DNA of 64,000 bases from Henricia sp. BOLD:AAB3569 (GCA_037783545.1 JBBELK010001519.1:1-64000), one strand, 5' to 3'. Numbered from the stretch's first letter, positions 1-12,452 are shown. A program made the numbers and translations. The notes: generated by a model from the sequence alone, not told the origin.

Positions 1-254
1 AGTTGTGCGCATGCTCAGTCATTCGGACTGTCGTTAACGCACCGCAGTTTGGCTCGGCAATTTGGTCAAAGTGTGGTCCAAAACGTCGGCAAATTTTGGA
101 GGTCGAAAAATGTTCCGACGAACTTCAAATTTTGCCATGCCCTAAACTCTCTATATTGCGCACTTGTCATAAACAAATGACAGACTTTCGCCTGGAAATG
201 GCAGAGAAATTTCAAAGTTTAGAAAAAAACTGGGTTGAGGCTTCCTGACTGCTC
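1..254. repeat. Partial monomer at left edge
   Basis: The window opens at monomer position 48. This unit is unusually diverged: it carries extra single bases in CCAAAACG, AAATTTTGG, TTGCCATGCC and the second A tract, plus ATAAACAAATG and CGCCTGG substitutions. The pile-up of private single-base insertions sets it apart from the clean units that follow. Confidence 0.95.
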
Positions 255-848
255 TCACGCAAACCGTGGCTGTCTGTACACACCTCTTTGGGGTACTCCT
301 GAGTTGTGCGCATGCTCAGTCATTCGGACTGTCGTTAACGCACCGCAGTTTGGCTCGGCAATTTGGTCAAAGTGTGGTCCAAACGTCGGCAAATTTGGAG
401 GTCGAAAAATGTTCCGACGAACTTCAAATTTTGCATGCCCTAAACTCTCTATATTGCGCACTTGTCATAAAAAATTGACAGACTTTCGCCGGGAAATGGC
501 AGAGAAATTTCAAAGTTTAGAAAAAACTGGGTTGAGGCTTCCTGACTGCTCTCACGCAAACCGTGGCTGTCTGTACACACCTCTTTGGGGTACTCCTGAG
601 TTGTGCGCATGCTCAGTCATTCGGACTGTCGTTAACGCACCGCAGTTTGGCTCAGCAATTTGGTCAAAGTGTGGTCCAAACGTCGGCAAATTTGGAGGTC
701 GAAAAATGTTCCGACGAACTTCAAATTTTGCATGCCCTAAAATCTCTATATTGCGCACTTGTCATAACAAATTGACAGACTTTCGCCGGGAAATGGCAGA
801 GAAATTTCAAAATTTAGAAAAAACTGGGTTGAGGCTTCCTGACTGCTC

Positions 849-2337
849 TCACGCAAACCGTGGCTGTCTGTACACACCTCTTTGGGGTACTCCTGAGTTG
901 TGCGCATGCTCAGTCATTCGGACTGTCGTTAACGCACCGCAGTTTGGCTCGGCAATTTGGTCAAAGTGTGGTCCAAACGTCGGCAAATTTGGAGGTCGAA
1001 AAATGTTCCGACGAACTTCAAATTTTACATGCCCTAAACTCTCTGTATTGCGCACTTGTCATAAAAAAATTGACAGACTTTCGCCGGGAAATGGCAGAGA
1101 AATTTCAAAGTTTAGAAAAAACTGGGTTGAGGCTTCCTGACTGCTCTCACGCAAACCGTGGCTGTCTGTACACACCTCTTTGGGGTACTCCTGAGTTGTG
1201 CGCATGCTCAGTCATTCGGACTGTCATTAACGCACCGCAGTTTGGCTCGGCAATTTGGTCAAAGTGTGGTCCAAACGTCGGCAAATTTGGAGGTCGAAAA
1301 ATGTTCCGACGAACTTCAAATTTTGCATGCCCTAAACTCTCTATATTGCGCACTTGTCATAAAAAATTGACAGACTTTCGCCGGGAAATGGCAGAGAAAT
1401 TTCAAAGTTTAGAAAAAACTGGGTTGAGGCTTCCTGACTGCTCTCACGCAAACCGTGGCTGTCTGTACACACCTCTTTGGGGTACTCCTGAGTTGTGCGC
1501 ATGCTCAGTCATTCGGACTGTCGTTAACGCACCGCAGTTTGGCTCGGCAATTTGGTCAAAGTGTGGTCCAAACGTCGGCAAATTTGGAGGTCGAAAAATG
1601 TTCCGACGAACTTCAAATTTTACATGCCCTAAACTCTCTGTATTGCGCACTTGTCATAAAAAAATTGACAGACTTTCGCCGGGAAATGGCAGAGAAATTT
1701 CAAAGTTTAGAAAAAACTGGGTTGAGGCTTCCTGACTGCTCTCACGCAAACCGTGGCTGTCTGTACACACCTCTTTGGGGTACTCCTGAGTTGTGCGCAT
1801 GCTCAGTCATTCGGACTGTCATTAACGCACCGCAGTTTGGCTCGGCAATTTGGTCAAAGTGTGGTCCAAACGTCGGCAAATTTGGAGGTCGAAAAATGTT
1901 CCGACGAACTTCAAATTTTACATGCCCTAAACTCTCTGTATTGCGCACTTGTCATAAAAAAATTGACAGACTTTCGCCGGGAAATGGCAGAGAAATTTCA
2001 AAATTTAGAAAAAACTGGGTTGAGGCTTCCTGACTGCTCTCACGCAAACCGTGGCTGTCTGTACACACCTCTTTGGGGTACTCCTGAGTTGTGCGCATGC
2101 TCAGTCATTCGGACTGTCGTTAACGCACCGCAGTTTGGCTCGGCAATTTGGTCAAAGTGTGGTCCAAACGTCGGCAAATTTGGAGGTCGAAAAATGTTCC
2201 GACGAACTTCAAATTTTACATGCCCTAAACTCTCTGTATTGCGCACTTGTCATAAAAAAATTGACAGACTTTCGCCGGGAAATGGCAGAGAAATTTCAAA
2301 GTTTAGAAAAAACTGGGTTGAGGCTTCCTGACTGCTC
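849..2337. repeat. Dimer-like run with T and CATTAACG units
   Basis: Units at 849, 1444 and 2040 are T type. The unit at 1147 has GTCATTAACG in place of GTCGTTAACG with a normal right half. The unit at 1742 combines GTCATTAACG in its left half with the T variants in its right half. The alternation at 849, 1147 and 1444 suggests a local dimer of about 595 bp. Confidence 0.7.
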
Positions 2338-2634
2338 TCACGCAAACCGTGGCTGTCTGTACACACCTCTTTGGGGTACTCCTGAGTTGTGCGCATGCTC
2401 AGTCATTCGGACTGTCGTTAACGCACCGCAGTTTGGCTCGGCAATTTGGTCAAAGTGTGGTCCAAACGTCGGCAAATTTGGAGGTCGAAAAATGTTCCGA
2501 CGAACTTCAAATTTTGCATGCCCTAAACTCTCTATATTGCGCACTTGTCATAAAAAATTGACAGACTTTCGCCGGGAAATGGCAGAGAAATTTCAAAGTT
2601 TAGAAAAAACTGGGTTGAGGCTTCCTGACTGCTC
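2338..2634. repeat. Representative consensus monomer (297 bp)
   Basis: This unit carries none of the recurrent variants and the next unit (2635-2931) appears identical, so it serves as the reference. Counting its first base as 1, it contains TGTACA at 21-26, TGCGCA at 53-58 and 201-206, GCATGC at 56-61 and 179-184, GTTAAC at 80-85, a near direct subrepeat TCGGCAATTTGG (101-112) / TCGGCAAATTTGG (132-144), a perfect 6-bp inverted repeat TCCAAA (124-129) / TTTGGA (140-145), the short dyad GTTC-CGAC-GAAC (157-168), and two A6 tracts (215-220 and 267-272). The A tracts vary between 6 and 7 A and account for most 298-bp units. GC is 138/297 by hand count; CpG count is 16. Confidence 0.95.
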
Positions 2635-2931
2635 TCACGCAAACCGTGGCTGTCTGTACACACCTCTTTGGGGTACTCCTGAGTTGTGCGCATGCTCAGT
2701 CATTCGGACTGTCGTTAACGCACCGCAGTTTGGCTCGGCAATTTGGTCAAAGTGTGGTCCAAACGTCGGCAAATTTGGAGGTCGAAAAATGTTCCGACGA
2801 ACTTCAAATTTTGCATGCCCTAAACTCTCTATATTGCGCACTTGTCATAAAAAATTGACAGACTTTCGCCGGGAAATGGCAGAGAAATTTCAAAGTTTAG
2901 AAAAAACTGGGTTGAGGCTTCCTGACTGCTC

Positions 2932-3823
2932 TCACGCAAACCGTGGCTGTCTGTACACACCTCTTTGGGGTACTCCTGAGTTGTGCGCATGCTCAGTCAT
3001 TCGGACTGTCGTTAACGCACCGCAGTTTGGCTCGGCAATTTGGTCAAAGTGTGGTCCAAACGTCGGCAAATTTGGAGGTCGAAAAATGTTCCGACGAACT
3101 TCAAATTTTGCATGCCCTAAAATCTCTATATTGCGCACTTGTCATAAAAAAATTGACAGACTTTCGCCGGGAAATGGCAGAGAAATTTCAAAGTTTAGAA
3201 AAAACTGGGTTGAGGCTTCCTGACTGCTCTCACGCAAACCGTGGCTGTCTGTACACACCTCTTTGGGGCACTCCTGAGTTGTGCGCATGCTCAGTCATTC
3301 GGACTGTCGTTAACGCACCGCAGTTTGGCTCGGCAATTTGGTCAAAGTGTGGTCCAAACGTCGGCAAATTTGGAGGTCGAAAAATGTTCCGACGAACTTC
3401 AAATTTTGCATGCCCTAAACTCTCTATATTGCGCACTTGTCATAAAAAATTGACAGACTTTCGCCGGGAAATGGCAGAGAAATTTCAAAGTTTAGAAAAA
3501 ACTGGGTTGAGGCTTCCTGACTGCTCTCACGCAAACCGTGGCTGTCTGTACACACCTCTTTGGGGTACTCCTGAGTTGTGCGCATGCTCAGTCATTCGGA
3601 CTGTCGTTAACGCACCGCAGTTTGGCTCGGCAATTTGGTCAAAGCGTGGTCCAAACGTCGGCAAATTTGGAGGTCGAAAAATGTTCCGACGAACTTCAAA
3701 TTTTGCATGCCCTAAACTCTCTATATTGCGCACTTGTCATAAAAAATTGACAGACTTTCGCCGGGAAATGGCAGAGAAATTTCAAAGTTTAGAAAAAACT
3801 GGGTTGAGGCTTCCTGACTGCTC
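2932..3823. repeat. Three-unit block, first copy (offset 2.08 kb)
   Basis: Ordered markers are CTAAAATCTC (unit 2932), TTGGGGCACTCC (3230) and AAAGCGTGG (3527). The same three markers in the same order recur at 5013, 5311 and 5609, 2081-2082 bp (seven units) downstream. Confidence 0.8.
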
Positions 3824-4120
3824 TCACGCAAACCGTGGCTGTCTGTACACACCTCTTTGGGGTACTCCTGAGTTGTGCGCATGCTCAGTCATTCGGACTT
3901 TTGTTAACGCACCGCAGTTTGGCTGGCAATTTGGTCAAAGTGTGGTCCAAACGTCGGCAAATTTGGAGGTCGAAAAATGTTCCGACGAACTTCAAATTTT
4001 GCATGCCCTAAACTCTCTATATTGCGCACTTGTCATAAAAAAATTGACAGACTTTCGCCGGGAAATGGCAGAGAAATTTCAAAGTTTAGAAAAAACTGGG
4101 TTGAGGCTTCCTGACTGCTC

Positions 4121-5012
4121 TCACGCAAACCGTGGCTGTCTGTACACACCTCTTTGGGGTACTCCTGAGTTGTGCGCATGCTCAGTCATTCGGACTGTCG
4201 TTAACGCACCGCAGTTTGGCTCGGCAATTTGGTCAAAGTGTGGTCCAAACGTCGGCAAATTTGGAGGTCGAAAAATGTTCCGACGAACTTCAAATTTTAC
4301 ATGCCCTAAACTCTCTGTATTGCGCACTTGTCATAAAAAAATTGACAGACTTTCGCCGGGAAATGGCAGAGAAATTTCAAAGTTTAGAAAAAACTGGGTT
4401 GAGGCTTCCTGACTGCTCTCACGCAAACCGTGGCTGTCTGTACACACCTCTTTGGGGTACTCCTGAGTTGTGCGCATGCTCAGTCATTCGGACTGTCGTT
4501 AACGCACCGCAGTTTGGCTCGGCAATTTGGTCAAAGTGTGGTCCAAACGTCGGCAAATTTGGAGGTCGAAAAATGTTCCGACGAACTTCAAATTTTGCAT
4601 GCCCTAAACTCTCTATATTGCGCACTTGTCATAAAAAATTGACAGACTTTCGCCGGGAAATGCCAGAGAAATTTCAAAGTTTAGAAAAAACTGGGTTGAG
4701 GCTTCCTGACTGCTCTCACGCAAACCGTGGCTGTCTGTACACACCTCTTTGGGGTACTCCTGAGTTGTGCGCATGCTCAGTCATTCGGACTGTCGTTAAC
4801 GCACCGCAGTTTGGCTCGGCAATTTAGTCAAAGTGTGGTCCAAACGTCGGCAAATTTGGAGGTCGAAAAATGTTCCGACGAACTTCAAATTTTGCATGCC
4901 CTAAACTCTCTATATTGCGCACTTGTCATAAAAAATTGACAGACTTTCGCCGGGAAATGGCAGAGAAATTTCAAAGTTTAGAAAAAACTGGGTTGAGGCT
5001 TCCTGACTGCTC
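4121..5012. repeat. T-P-stop trimer module, copy 1
   Basis: Three successive units carry TACATGCCC (4121), AAATGCCAG (4419) and CAATTTAGTC (4716). The same trimer recurs at 6799, 9474 and 15425, and a shortened T-stop version lies at 16614, so the module of about 892 bp behaves as an amplification unit dispersed within domain I. Confidence 0.8.
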
Positions 5013-5906
5013 TCACGCAAACCGTGGCTGTCTGTACACACCTCTTTGGGGTACTCCTGAGTTGTGCGCATGCTCAGTCATTCGGACTGTCGTTAACGCA
5101 CCGCAGTTTGGCTCGGCAATTTGGTCAAAGTGTGGTCCAAACGTCGGCAAATTTGGAGGTCGAAAAATGTTCCGACGAACTTCAAATTTTGCATGCCCTA
5201 AAATCTCTATATTGCGCACTTGTCATAAAAAAATTGACAGACTTTCGCCGGGAAATGGCAGAGAAATTTCAAAGTTTAGAAAAAACTGGGTTGAGGCTTC
5301 CTGACTGCTCTCACGCAAACCGTGGCTGTCTGTACACACCTCTTTGGGGCACTCCTGAGTTGTGCGCATGCTCAGTCATTCGGACTGTCGTTAACGCACC
5401 GCAGTTTGGCTCGGCAATTTGGTCAAAGTGTGGTCCAAACGTCGGCAAATTTGGAGGTCGAAAAATGTTCCGACGAACTTCAAATTTTGCATGCCCTAAA
5501 CTCTCTATATTGCGCACTTGTCATAAAAAATTGACAGACTTTCGCCGGGAAATGGCAGAGAAATTTCAAAGTTTAGAAAAAAACTGGGTTGAGGCTTCCT
5601 GACTGCTCTCACGCAAACCGTGGCTGTCTGTACACACCTCTTTGGGGTACTCCTGAGTTGTGCGCATGCTCAGTCATTCGGACTGTCGTTAACGCACCGC
5701 AGTTTGGCTCGGCAATTTGGTCAAAGCGTGGTCCAAACGTCGGCAAATTTGGAGGTCGAAAAATGTTCCGACGAACTTCAAATTTTGCATGCCCTAAACT
5801 CTCTATATTGCGCACTTGTCATAAAAAAATTGACAGACTTTCGCCGGGAAATGGCAGAGAAATTTCAAAGTTTAGAAAAAACTGGGTTGAGGCTTCCTGA
5901 CTGCTC
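5013..5906. repeat. Three-unit block, second copy
   Basis: It repeats the marker order of 2932-3823. The following unit (5907) is a stop-type unit, whereas the unit after the first copy (3824) is a private variant with GACTTTTGTT, so the similarity ends here. Confidence 0.8.
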
Positions 5907-6798
5907 TCACGCAAACCGTGGCTGTCTGTACACACCTCTTTGGGGTACTCCTGAGTTGTGCGCATGCTCAGTCATTCGGACTGTCGTTAACGCACCGCAG
6001 TTTGGCTCGGCAATTTAGTCAAAGTGTGGTCCAAACGTCGGCAAATTTGGAGGTCGAAAAATGTTCCGACGAACTTCAAATTTTGCATGCCCTAAACTCT
6101 CTATATTGCGCACTTGTCATAAAAAATTGACAGACTTTCGCCGGGAAATGGCAGAGAAATTTCAAAGTTTAGAAAAAACTGGGTTGAGGCTTCCTGACTG
6201 CTCTCACGCAAACCGTGGCTGTCTGTACACACCTCTTTGGGGTACTCCTGAGTTGTGCGCATGCTCAGTCATTCGGACTGTCGTTAACGCACCGCAGTTT
6301 GGCTCGGCAATTTGGTCAAAGTGTGGTCCAAACGTCGGCAAATTTGGAGGTCGGAAAATGTTCCGACGAACTTCAAATTTTGCATGCCCTAAACTCTCTA
6401 TATTGCGCACTTGTCATAAAAAAATTGACAGACTTTCGCCAAGAAATGGCAGAGAAATTTCAAAGTTTAGAAAAAACTGGGTTGAGGCTTCCTGACTGCT
6501 CTCACGCAAACCGTGGCTGTCTGTACACACCTCTTTGGGGTACTCCTGAGTTGTGCGCATGCTCAGTCATTCGGACTGTCGTTAACGCACCGCAGTTTGG
6601 CTCGGCAATTTGGTCAAAGTGTGGTCCAAACGTCGGCAAATTTGGAGGTCGAAAAATGTTCCGACGAACTTCAAATTTTGCATGCTCTAAACTCTCTATA
6701 TTGCGCACTTGTCATAAAAAATTGACAGACTTTCGCCGGGAAATAGCAGAGAAATTTCAAAGTTTAGAAAAAACTGGGTTGAGGCTTCCTGACTGCTC

Positions 6799-7689
6799 TC
6801 ACGCAAACCGTGGCTGTCTGTACACACCTCTTTGGGGTACTCCTGAGTTGTGCGCATGCTCAGTCATTCGGACTGTCGTTAACGCACCGCAGTTTGGCTC
6901 GGCAATTTGGTCAAAGTGTGGTCCAAACGTCGGCAAATTTGGAGGTCGAAAAATGTTCCGACGAACTTCAAATTTTACATGCCCTAAACTCTCTGTATTG
7001 CGCACTTGTCATAAAAAATTGACAGACTTTCGCCGGGAAATGGCAGAGAAATTTCAAAGTTTAGAAAAAACTGGGTTGAGGCTTCCTGACTGCTCTCACG
7101 CAAACCGTGGCTGTCTGTACACACCTCTTTGGGGTACTCCTGAGTTGTGCGCATGCTCAGTCATTCGGACTGTCGTTAACGCACCGCAGTTTGGCTCGGC
7201 AATTTGGTCAAAGTGTGGTCCAAACGTCGGCAAATTTGGAGGTCGAAAAATGTTCCGACGAACTTCAAATTTTGCATGCCCTAAACTCTCTATATTGCGC
7301 ACTTGTCATAAAAAATTGACAGACTTTCGCCGGGAAATGCCAGAGAAATTTCAAAGTTTAGAAAAAACTGGGTTGAGGCTTCCTGACTGCTCTCACGCAA
7401 ACCGTGGCTGTCTGTACACACCTCTTTGGGGTACTCCTGAGTTGTGCGCATGCTCAGTCATTCGGACTGTCGTTAACGCACCGCAGTTTGGCTCGGCAAT
7501 TTAGTCAAAGTGTGGTCCAAACGTCGGCAAATTTGGAGGTCGAAAAATATTCCGACGAACTTCAAATTTTGCATGCCCTAAACTCTCTATATTGCGCACT
7601 TGTCATAAAAAATTGACAGACTTTCGCCGGGAAATGGCAGAGAAATTTCAAAGTTTAGAAAAAACTGGGTTGAGGCTTCCTGACTGCTC
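6799..7689. repeat. T-P-stop trimer module, copy 2
   Basis: Units at 6799 (T), 7096 (P) and 7393 (stop type). The stop-type unit has gained AAATATTCCG, a change shared with copy 3 but absent from copies 1 and 4. Confidence 0.8.
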
Positions 7690-9473
7690 TCACGCAAACC
7701 GTGGCTGTCTGTACACACCTCTTTGGGGTACTCCTGAGTTGTGCGCATGCTCAGTCATTCGGACTGTCGTTAACGCACCGCAGTTTGGCTCGGCAATTTG
7801 GTCAAAGTGTGGTCCAAACGTCGGCAAATTTGGAGGTCGAAAAATGTTCCGACGAACTTCAAATTTTGCATGCCCTAAACTCTCTATATTGCGCACTTGT
7901 CATAAAAAATTGACAGACTTTCGCCGGGAAATGGCAGAGAAATTTCAAAGTTTAGAAAAAACTGGGTTGAGGCTTCCTGACTGCTCTCACGCAAACCGTG
8001 GCTGTCTGTACACACCTCTTTGGGGTACTCCTGAGTTGTGCGCATGCTCAGTCATTCGGACTGTCGTTAAAGCACCGCAGTTTGGCTCGGCAATTTGGTC
8101 AAAGTGTGGTCCAAACGTCGGCAAATTTGGAGGTCGAAAAATGTTCCGACGAACTTCAAATTTTGCATGCCCTAAACTCTCTATATTGCGCACTTGTCAT
8201 AAAAAATTGACAGACTTTCGCCGGGAAATGGCAGAGAAATTTCAAAGTTTAGAAAAAACTGGGTTGAGGCTTCCTGACTGCTCTCACGCAAACCGTGGCT
8301 GTCTGTACACACCTCTTTGGGGTACTCCTGAGTTGTGCGCATGCTCAGTCATTCGGACTGTCGTTAACGCACCGCAGTTTGGCTCGGCAATTTGGTCAAA
8401 GCGTGGTCCAAACGTCGGCAAATTTGGAGGTCGAAAAATGTTCCGACGAACTTCAAATTTTGCATGCCCTAAACTCTCTATATTGCGCACTTGTCATAAA
8501 AAATTGACAGACTTTCGCCGGGAAATGGCAGAGAAATTTCAAAGTTTAGAAAAAACTGGGTTGAGGCTTCCTGACTGCTCTCACGCAAACCGTGGCTGTC
8601 TGTACACACCTCTTTGGGGTACTCCTGAGTTGTGCGCATGCTCAGTCATTCGGACTGTCGTTAAAGCACCGCAGTTTGGCTCGGCAATTTGGTCAAAGTG
8701 TGGTCCAAACGTCGGCAAATTTGGAGGTCGAAAAATGTTCCGACGAACTTCAAATTTTGCATGCCCTAAACTCTCTATATTGCGCACTTGTCATAAAAAA
8801 ATTGACAGACTTTCGCCGGGAAATGGCAGAGAAATTTCAAAGTTTAGAAAAAACTGGGTTGAGGCTTCCTGACTGCTCTCACGCAAACCGTGGCTGTCTG
8901 TACACACCTCTTTGGGGTACTCCTGAGTTGTGCGCATGCTCAGTCATTCGGACTGTCGTTAACGCACCGCAGTTTGGCTCGGCAATTTGGTCAAAGTGTG
9001 GTCCAAACGTCGGCAAATTTGGAGGTCGAAAAATGTTCCGACGAACTTCAAATTTGCATGCCCCTTAACTCTCTATATTGCGCACTTGTCATAAAAAAAT
9101 TGACAGACTTTCGCCGGGAAATGGCAGAGAAATTTCAAAGTTTAGAAAAAACTGGGTTGAGGCTCCCTGACTGCTCTCACGCAAACCGTGGCTGTCTGTA
9201 CACACCTCTTTGGGGTACTCCTGAGTTGTGCGCATGCTCAGTCATTCGGACTGTCGTTAACGCACCGCAGTTTGGCTCGGCAATTTGGTCAAAGTGTGGT
9301 CCAAACGTCGGCAAATTTGGAGGTCGAAAAATGTTCCGACGAACTTCAAATTTTGCATGCCCTAAACTCTCTATATTGCGCACTTGTCATAAAAAATTGA
9401 CAGACTTTCGCCGGGAAATGGCAGAGAAATTTCAAAGTTTAGAAAAAACTGGGTTGAGGCTTCCTGACTGCTC

Positions 9474-10367
9474 TCACGCAAACCGTGGCTGTCTGTACAC
9501 ACCTCTTTGGGGTACTCCTGAGTTGTGCGCATGCTCAGTCATTCGGAATGTCGTTAACGCACCGCAGTTTGGCTCGGCAATTTGGTCAAAAGTGTGGTCC
9601 AAACGTCGGCAAATTTGGAGGTCGAAAAATGTTCCGACGAACTTCAAATTTTACATGCCCTAAACTCTCTGTATTGCGCACTTGTCATAAAAAATTGACA
9701 GACTTTCGCCGGGAAATGGCAGAGAAATTTCAAAGTTTAGAAAAAACTGGGTTGAGGCTTCCTGACTGCTCTCACGCAAACCGTGGCTGTCTGTACACAC
9801 CTCTTTGGGGTACTCCTGAGTTGTGCGCATGCTCAGTCATTCGGACTGTCGTTAACGCACCGCAGTTTGGCTCGGCAATTTGGTCAAAGTGTGGTCCAAA
9901 CGTCGGCAAATTTGGAGGTCGAAAAATGTTCCGACGAACTTCAAATTTTGCATGCCCTAAACTCTCTATATTGCGCACTTGTCATAAAAAATTGACAGAC
10001 TTTCGCCGGGAAATGCCAGAGAAATTTCAAAGTTTAGAAAAAACTGGGTTGAGGCTTCCTGACTGCTCTCACGCAAACCGTGGCTGTCTGTACACACCTC
10101 TTTGGGGTACTCCTGAGTTGTGCGCATGCTCAGTCATTCGGACTGTCGTTAACGCACCGCAGTTTGGCTCGGCAATTTAGTCAAAGTGTGGTCCAAACGT
10201 CGGCAAATTTGGAGGTCGAAAAATATTCCGACGAACTTCAAATTTTGCATGCCCTAAACTCTCTATATGCGCGCACTTGTCATAAAAAATTGACAGACTT
10301 TCGCCGGGAAATGGCAGAGAAATTTCAAAGTTTAGAAAAAACTGGGTTGAGGCTTCCTGACTGCTCT
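9474..10367. repeat. T-P-stop trimer module, copy 3
   Basis: Units at 9474 (T, also ATTCGGAATGTCG), 9772 (P) and 10069 (stop type with AAATATTCCG). The GGAATGTCG change links it to the T units at 15425 and 16614. Private single-base insertions are seen near 9589 and 10268. Confidence 0.78.
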
Positions 10368-11260
10368 CTACGCAAACCGTGGCTGTCTGTACACACCTCT
10401 TTGGGGTACTCCTGAGTTGTGCGCATGCTCAGTCATTCGGACTGTCGTTAACGCACCGCAGTTTGGCTCGGCAATTTGGTCAAAGTGTGGTCCAAACGTC
10501 GGCAAATTTGGAGGTCGAAAAATGTTCCGACGAACTTCAAATTTTGCATGCCCTAAACTCTCTATATTGCGCACTTGTCATAAAAAATTGACAGACTTTC
10601 GCCGGGAAATGGCAGAGAAATTTCAAAGTTTAGAAAAAACTGGGTTGAGGCTTCCTGACTGCTCTCACGCAAACCGTGGCTGTCTGTACACACCTCTTTG
10701 GGGTACTCCTGAGTTGTGCGCATGCTCAGTCATTCGGACTGTCGTTAAAGCACCGCAGTTTGGCTCGGCAATTTGGTCAAAGTGTGGTCCAAACGTCGGC
10801 AAATTTGGAGGTCGAAAAATGTTCCGACGAACTTCAAATTTTGCATGCCCTAAACTCTCTATATTGCGCACTTGTCATAAAAAATTGACAGACTTTCGCC
10901 GGGAAATGGCAGAGAAATTTCAAAGTTTAGAAAAAACTGGGTTGAGGCTTCCTGACTGCTCTCACGCAAACCGTGGCTGTCTGTACACACCTCTTTGGTG
11001 GTACTCCTGAGTTGTGCGCATGCTCAGTCATTCGGACTGTCGTTAACGCACCGCAGTTTGGCTCGGCAATTTGGTCAAAGTGTGGTCCAAACGTCGGCAA
11101 ATTTGGAGGTCGAAAAATTTTCCGACGAACTTCAAATTTTGCATGCCCTAAACTCTCTATATTGCGCACTTGTCATAAAAAAATTGACAGACTTTCGCCG
11201 GGAAATGGCAGAGAAATTTCAAAGTTTAGAAAAAACTGGGTTGAGGCTTCCTGACTGCTC

Positions 11261-12452
11261 TCACGCAAACCGTGGCTGTCTGTACACACCTCTTTGGGGT
11301 ACTCCTGAGTTGTGCGCATGCTCAGTCATTCGGACTGTCGTTAAAGCACCGCAGTTTGGCTCGGCAATTTGGTCAAAGTGTGGTCCAAACGTCGGCAAAT
11401 TTGGAGGTCGAAAAATGTTCCGACGAACTTCAAATTTTGCATGCCCTAAACTCTCTATATTGCGCACATTGTCATAAAAAATTGACAGACTTTCGCCGGG
11501 AAATGGCAGAGAAATTTCAAAGTTTAGAAAAAACTGGGTTGAGGCTTCCTGACTGCTCTCACGGCAAACCGTGGCTGTCTGTACACACCTCTTTGGGGTA
11601 CTCCTGAGTTGTGCGCATGCTCAGTCATTCGGACTGTCGTTAACGCACCGCAGTTTGGCTCGGCAATTTGGTCAAAGCGTGGTCCAAACGTCGGCAAATT
11701 TGGAGGTCGAAAAATGTTCCGACGAACTTCAAATTTTGCATGCCCTAAACTCTCTATATTGCGCACTTGTCATAAAAAATTGACAGACTTTCGCCGGGAA
11801 ATAGCAGAGAAATTTCAAAGTTTAGAAAAAACTGGGTTGAGGCTTCCTGACTGCTCTCACGCAAACCGTGGATGTCTGTACACACCTCTTTGGGTACTCC
11901 TGAGTTGTGCGCATGCTCAGTCATTCGGACTGTCGTTAACGCACCGCAGTTTGGCTCGGCAATTTGGTCAAAGTGTGGTCCAAACGTCGGCAAATTTGGA
12001 GGTCGAAAAATGTTCCGACGAACTTCAAATTTTACATGCCCTAAACTCTCTGTATTGCGCACTTGTCATAAAAAATTGACAGACTTTCGCCGGGAAATGG
12101 CAGAGAAATTTCAAAGTTTAGAAAAAAACTGGGTTGAGGCTTCCTGACTGCTCTCACGCAAACCGTGGCTGTCTGTACACACCTCTTTGGGGTACTCCTG
12201 AGTTGTGCGCATGCTCAGTCATTCGGACTGTCGTTAACGCACCCGCAGTTTGGCTCGGCAATTTGGTCAAAAGTGTGGTCCAAACGTCGGCAAATTTGGA
12301 GGTCGAAAAATGTTCCGACGAACTTCAAATTTTGCATGCCCTAAACTCTCTATATTGCGCACTTGTCATAAAAAATTGACAGACTTTCGCCGGGAAATGG
12401 CAGAGAAATTTCAAAGTTTAGAAAAAACTGGGTTGAGGCTTCCTGACTGCTC
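11261..12452. repeat. Four-unit repeat with K and R units, first copy
   Basis: Unit 11261 is K (GTTAAAGCACC). Unit 11560 is R (AAAGCGTGG) with GGAAATAGCAG, and unit 11857 begins CCGTGGATGTC. The same K, R plus AAATAGCAG, and GGATGTC succession restarts at 12453, giving a four-unit period of about 1.19 kb. Several private single-base indels lie in this copy. Confidence 0.72.

Noticed and set aside
2338-2544. 68-residue minus strand frame starting MRNIESLGH in nearly every unit
   Set aside because: It is an antisense reading of the monomer that is present or absent according to indels, with no independent sign of selection.
2349-2561. 70-residue + strand frame starting MAVCTHLFG in nearly every unit
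   Set aside because: It recurs because the monomer recurs. Its composition suggests no known fold, and it shifts with the same neutral indels as the rest of the unit.
2528-2580. Promoter made of CTATATTGCG, CATAAAAAATTG and TTGACA near monomer 195-226
   Set aside because: The AT-rich words resemble TATA or -35 boxes, but order and spacing fit no promoter class, and nothing downstream is a gene.
2338-2634. CENP-B box in the monomer
   Set aside because: Neither strand of the consensus fits the core pattern TTCG-N4-A-N2-CGGG. The nearest part, TTTCGCCGGGAAA, has the wrong spacing.
2338-2634. Pol III A and B boxes, or a tRNA-derived SINE unit
   Set aside because: GGTCGAAAA lacks the GGTTCGANNCC pattern, there is no cloverleaf, poly-A tail or target-site duplication, and units are strictly tandem.
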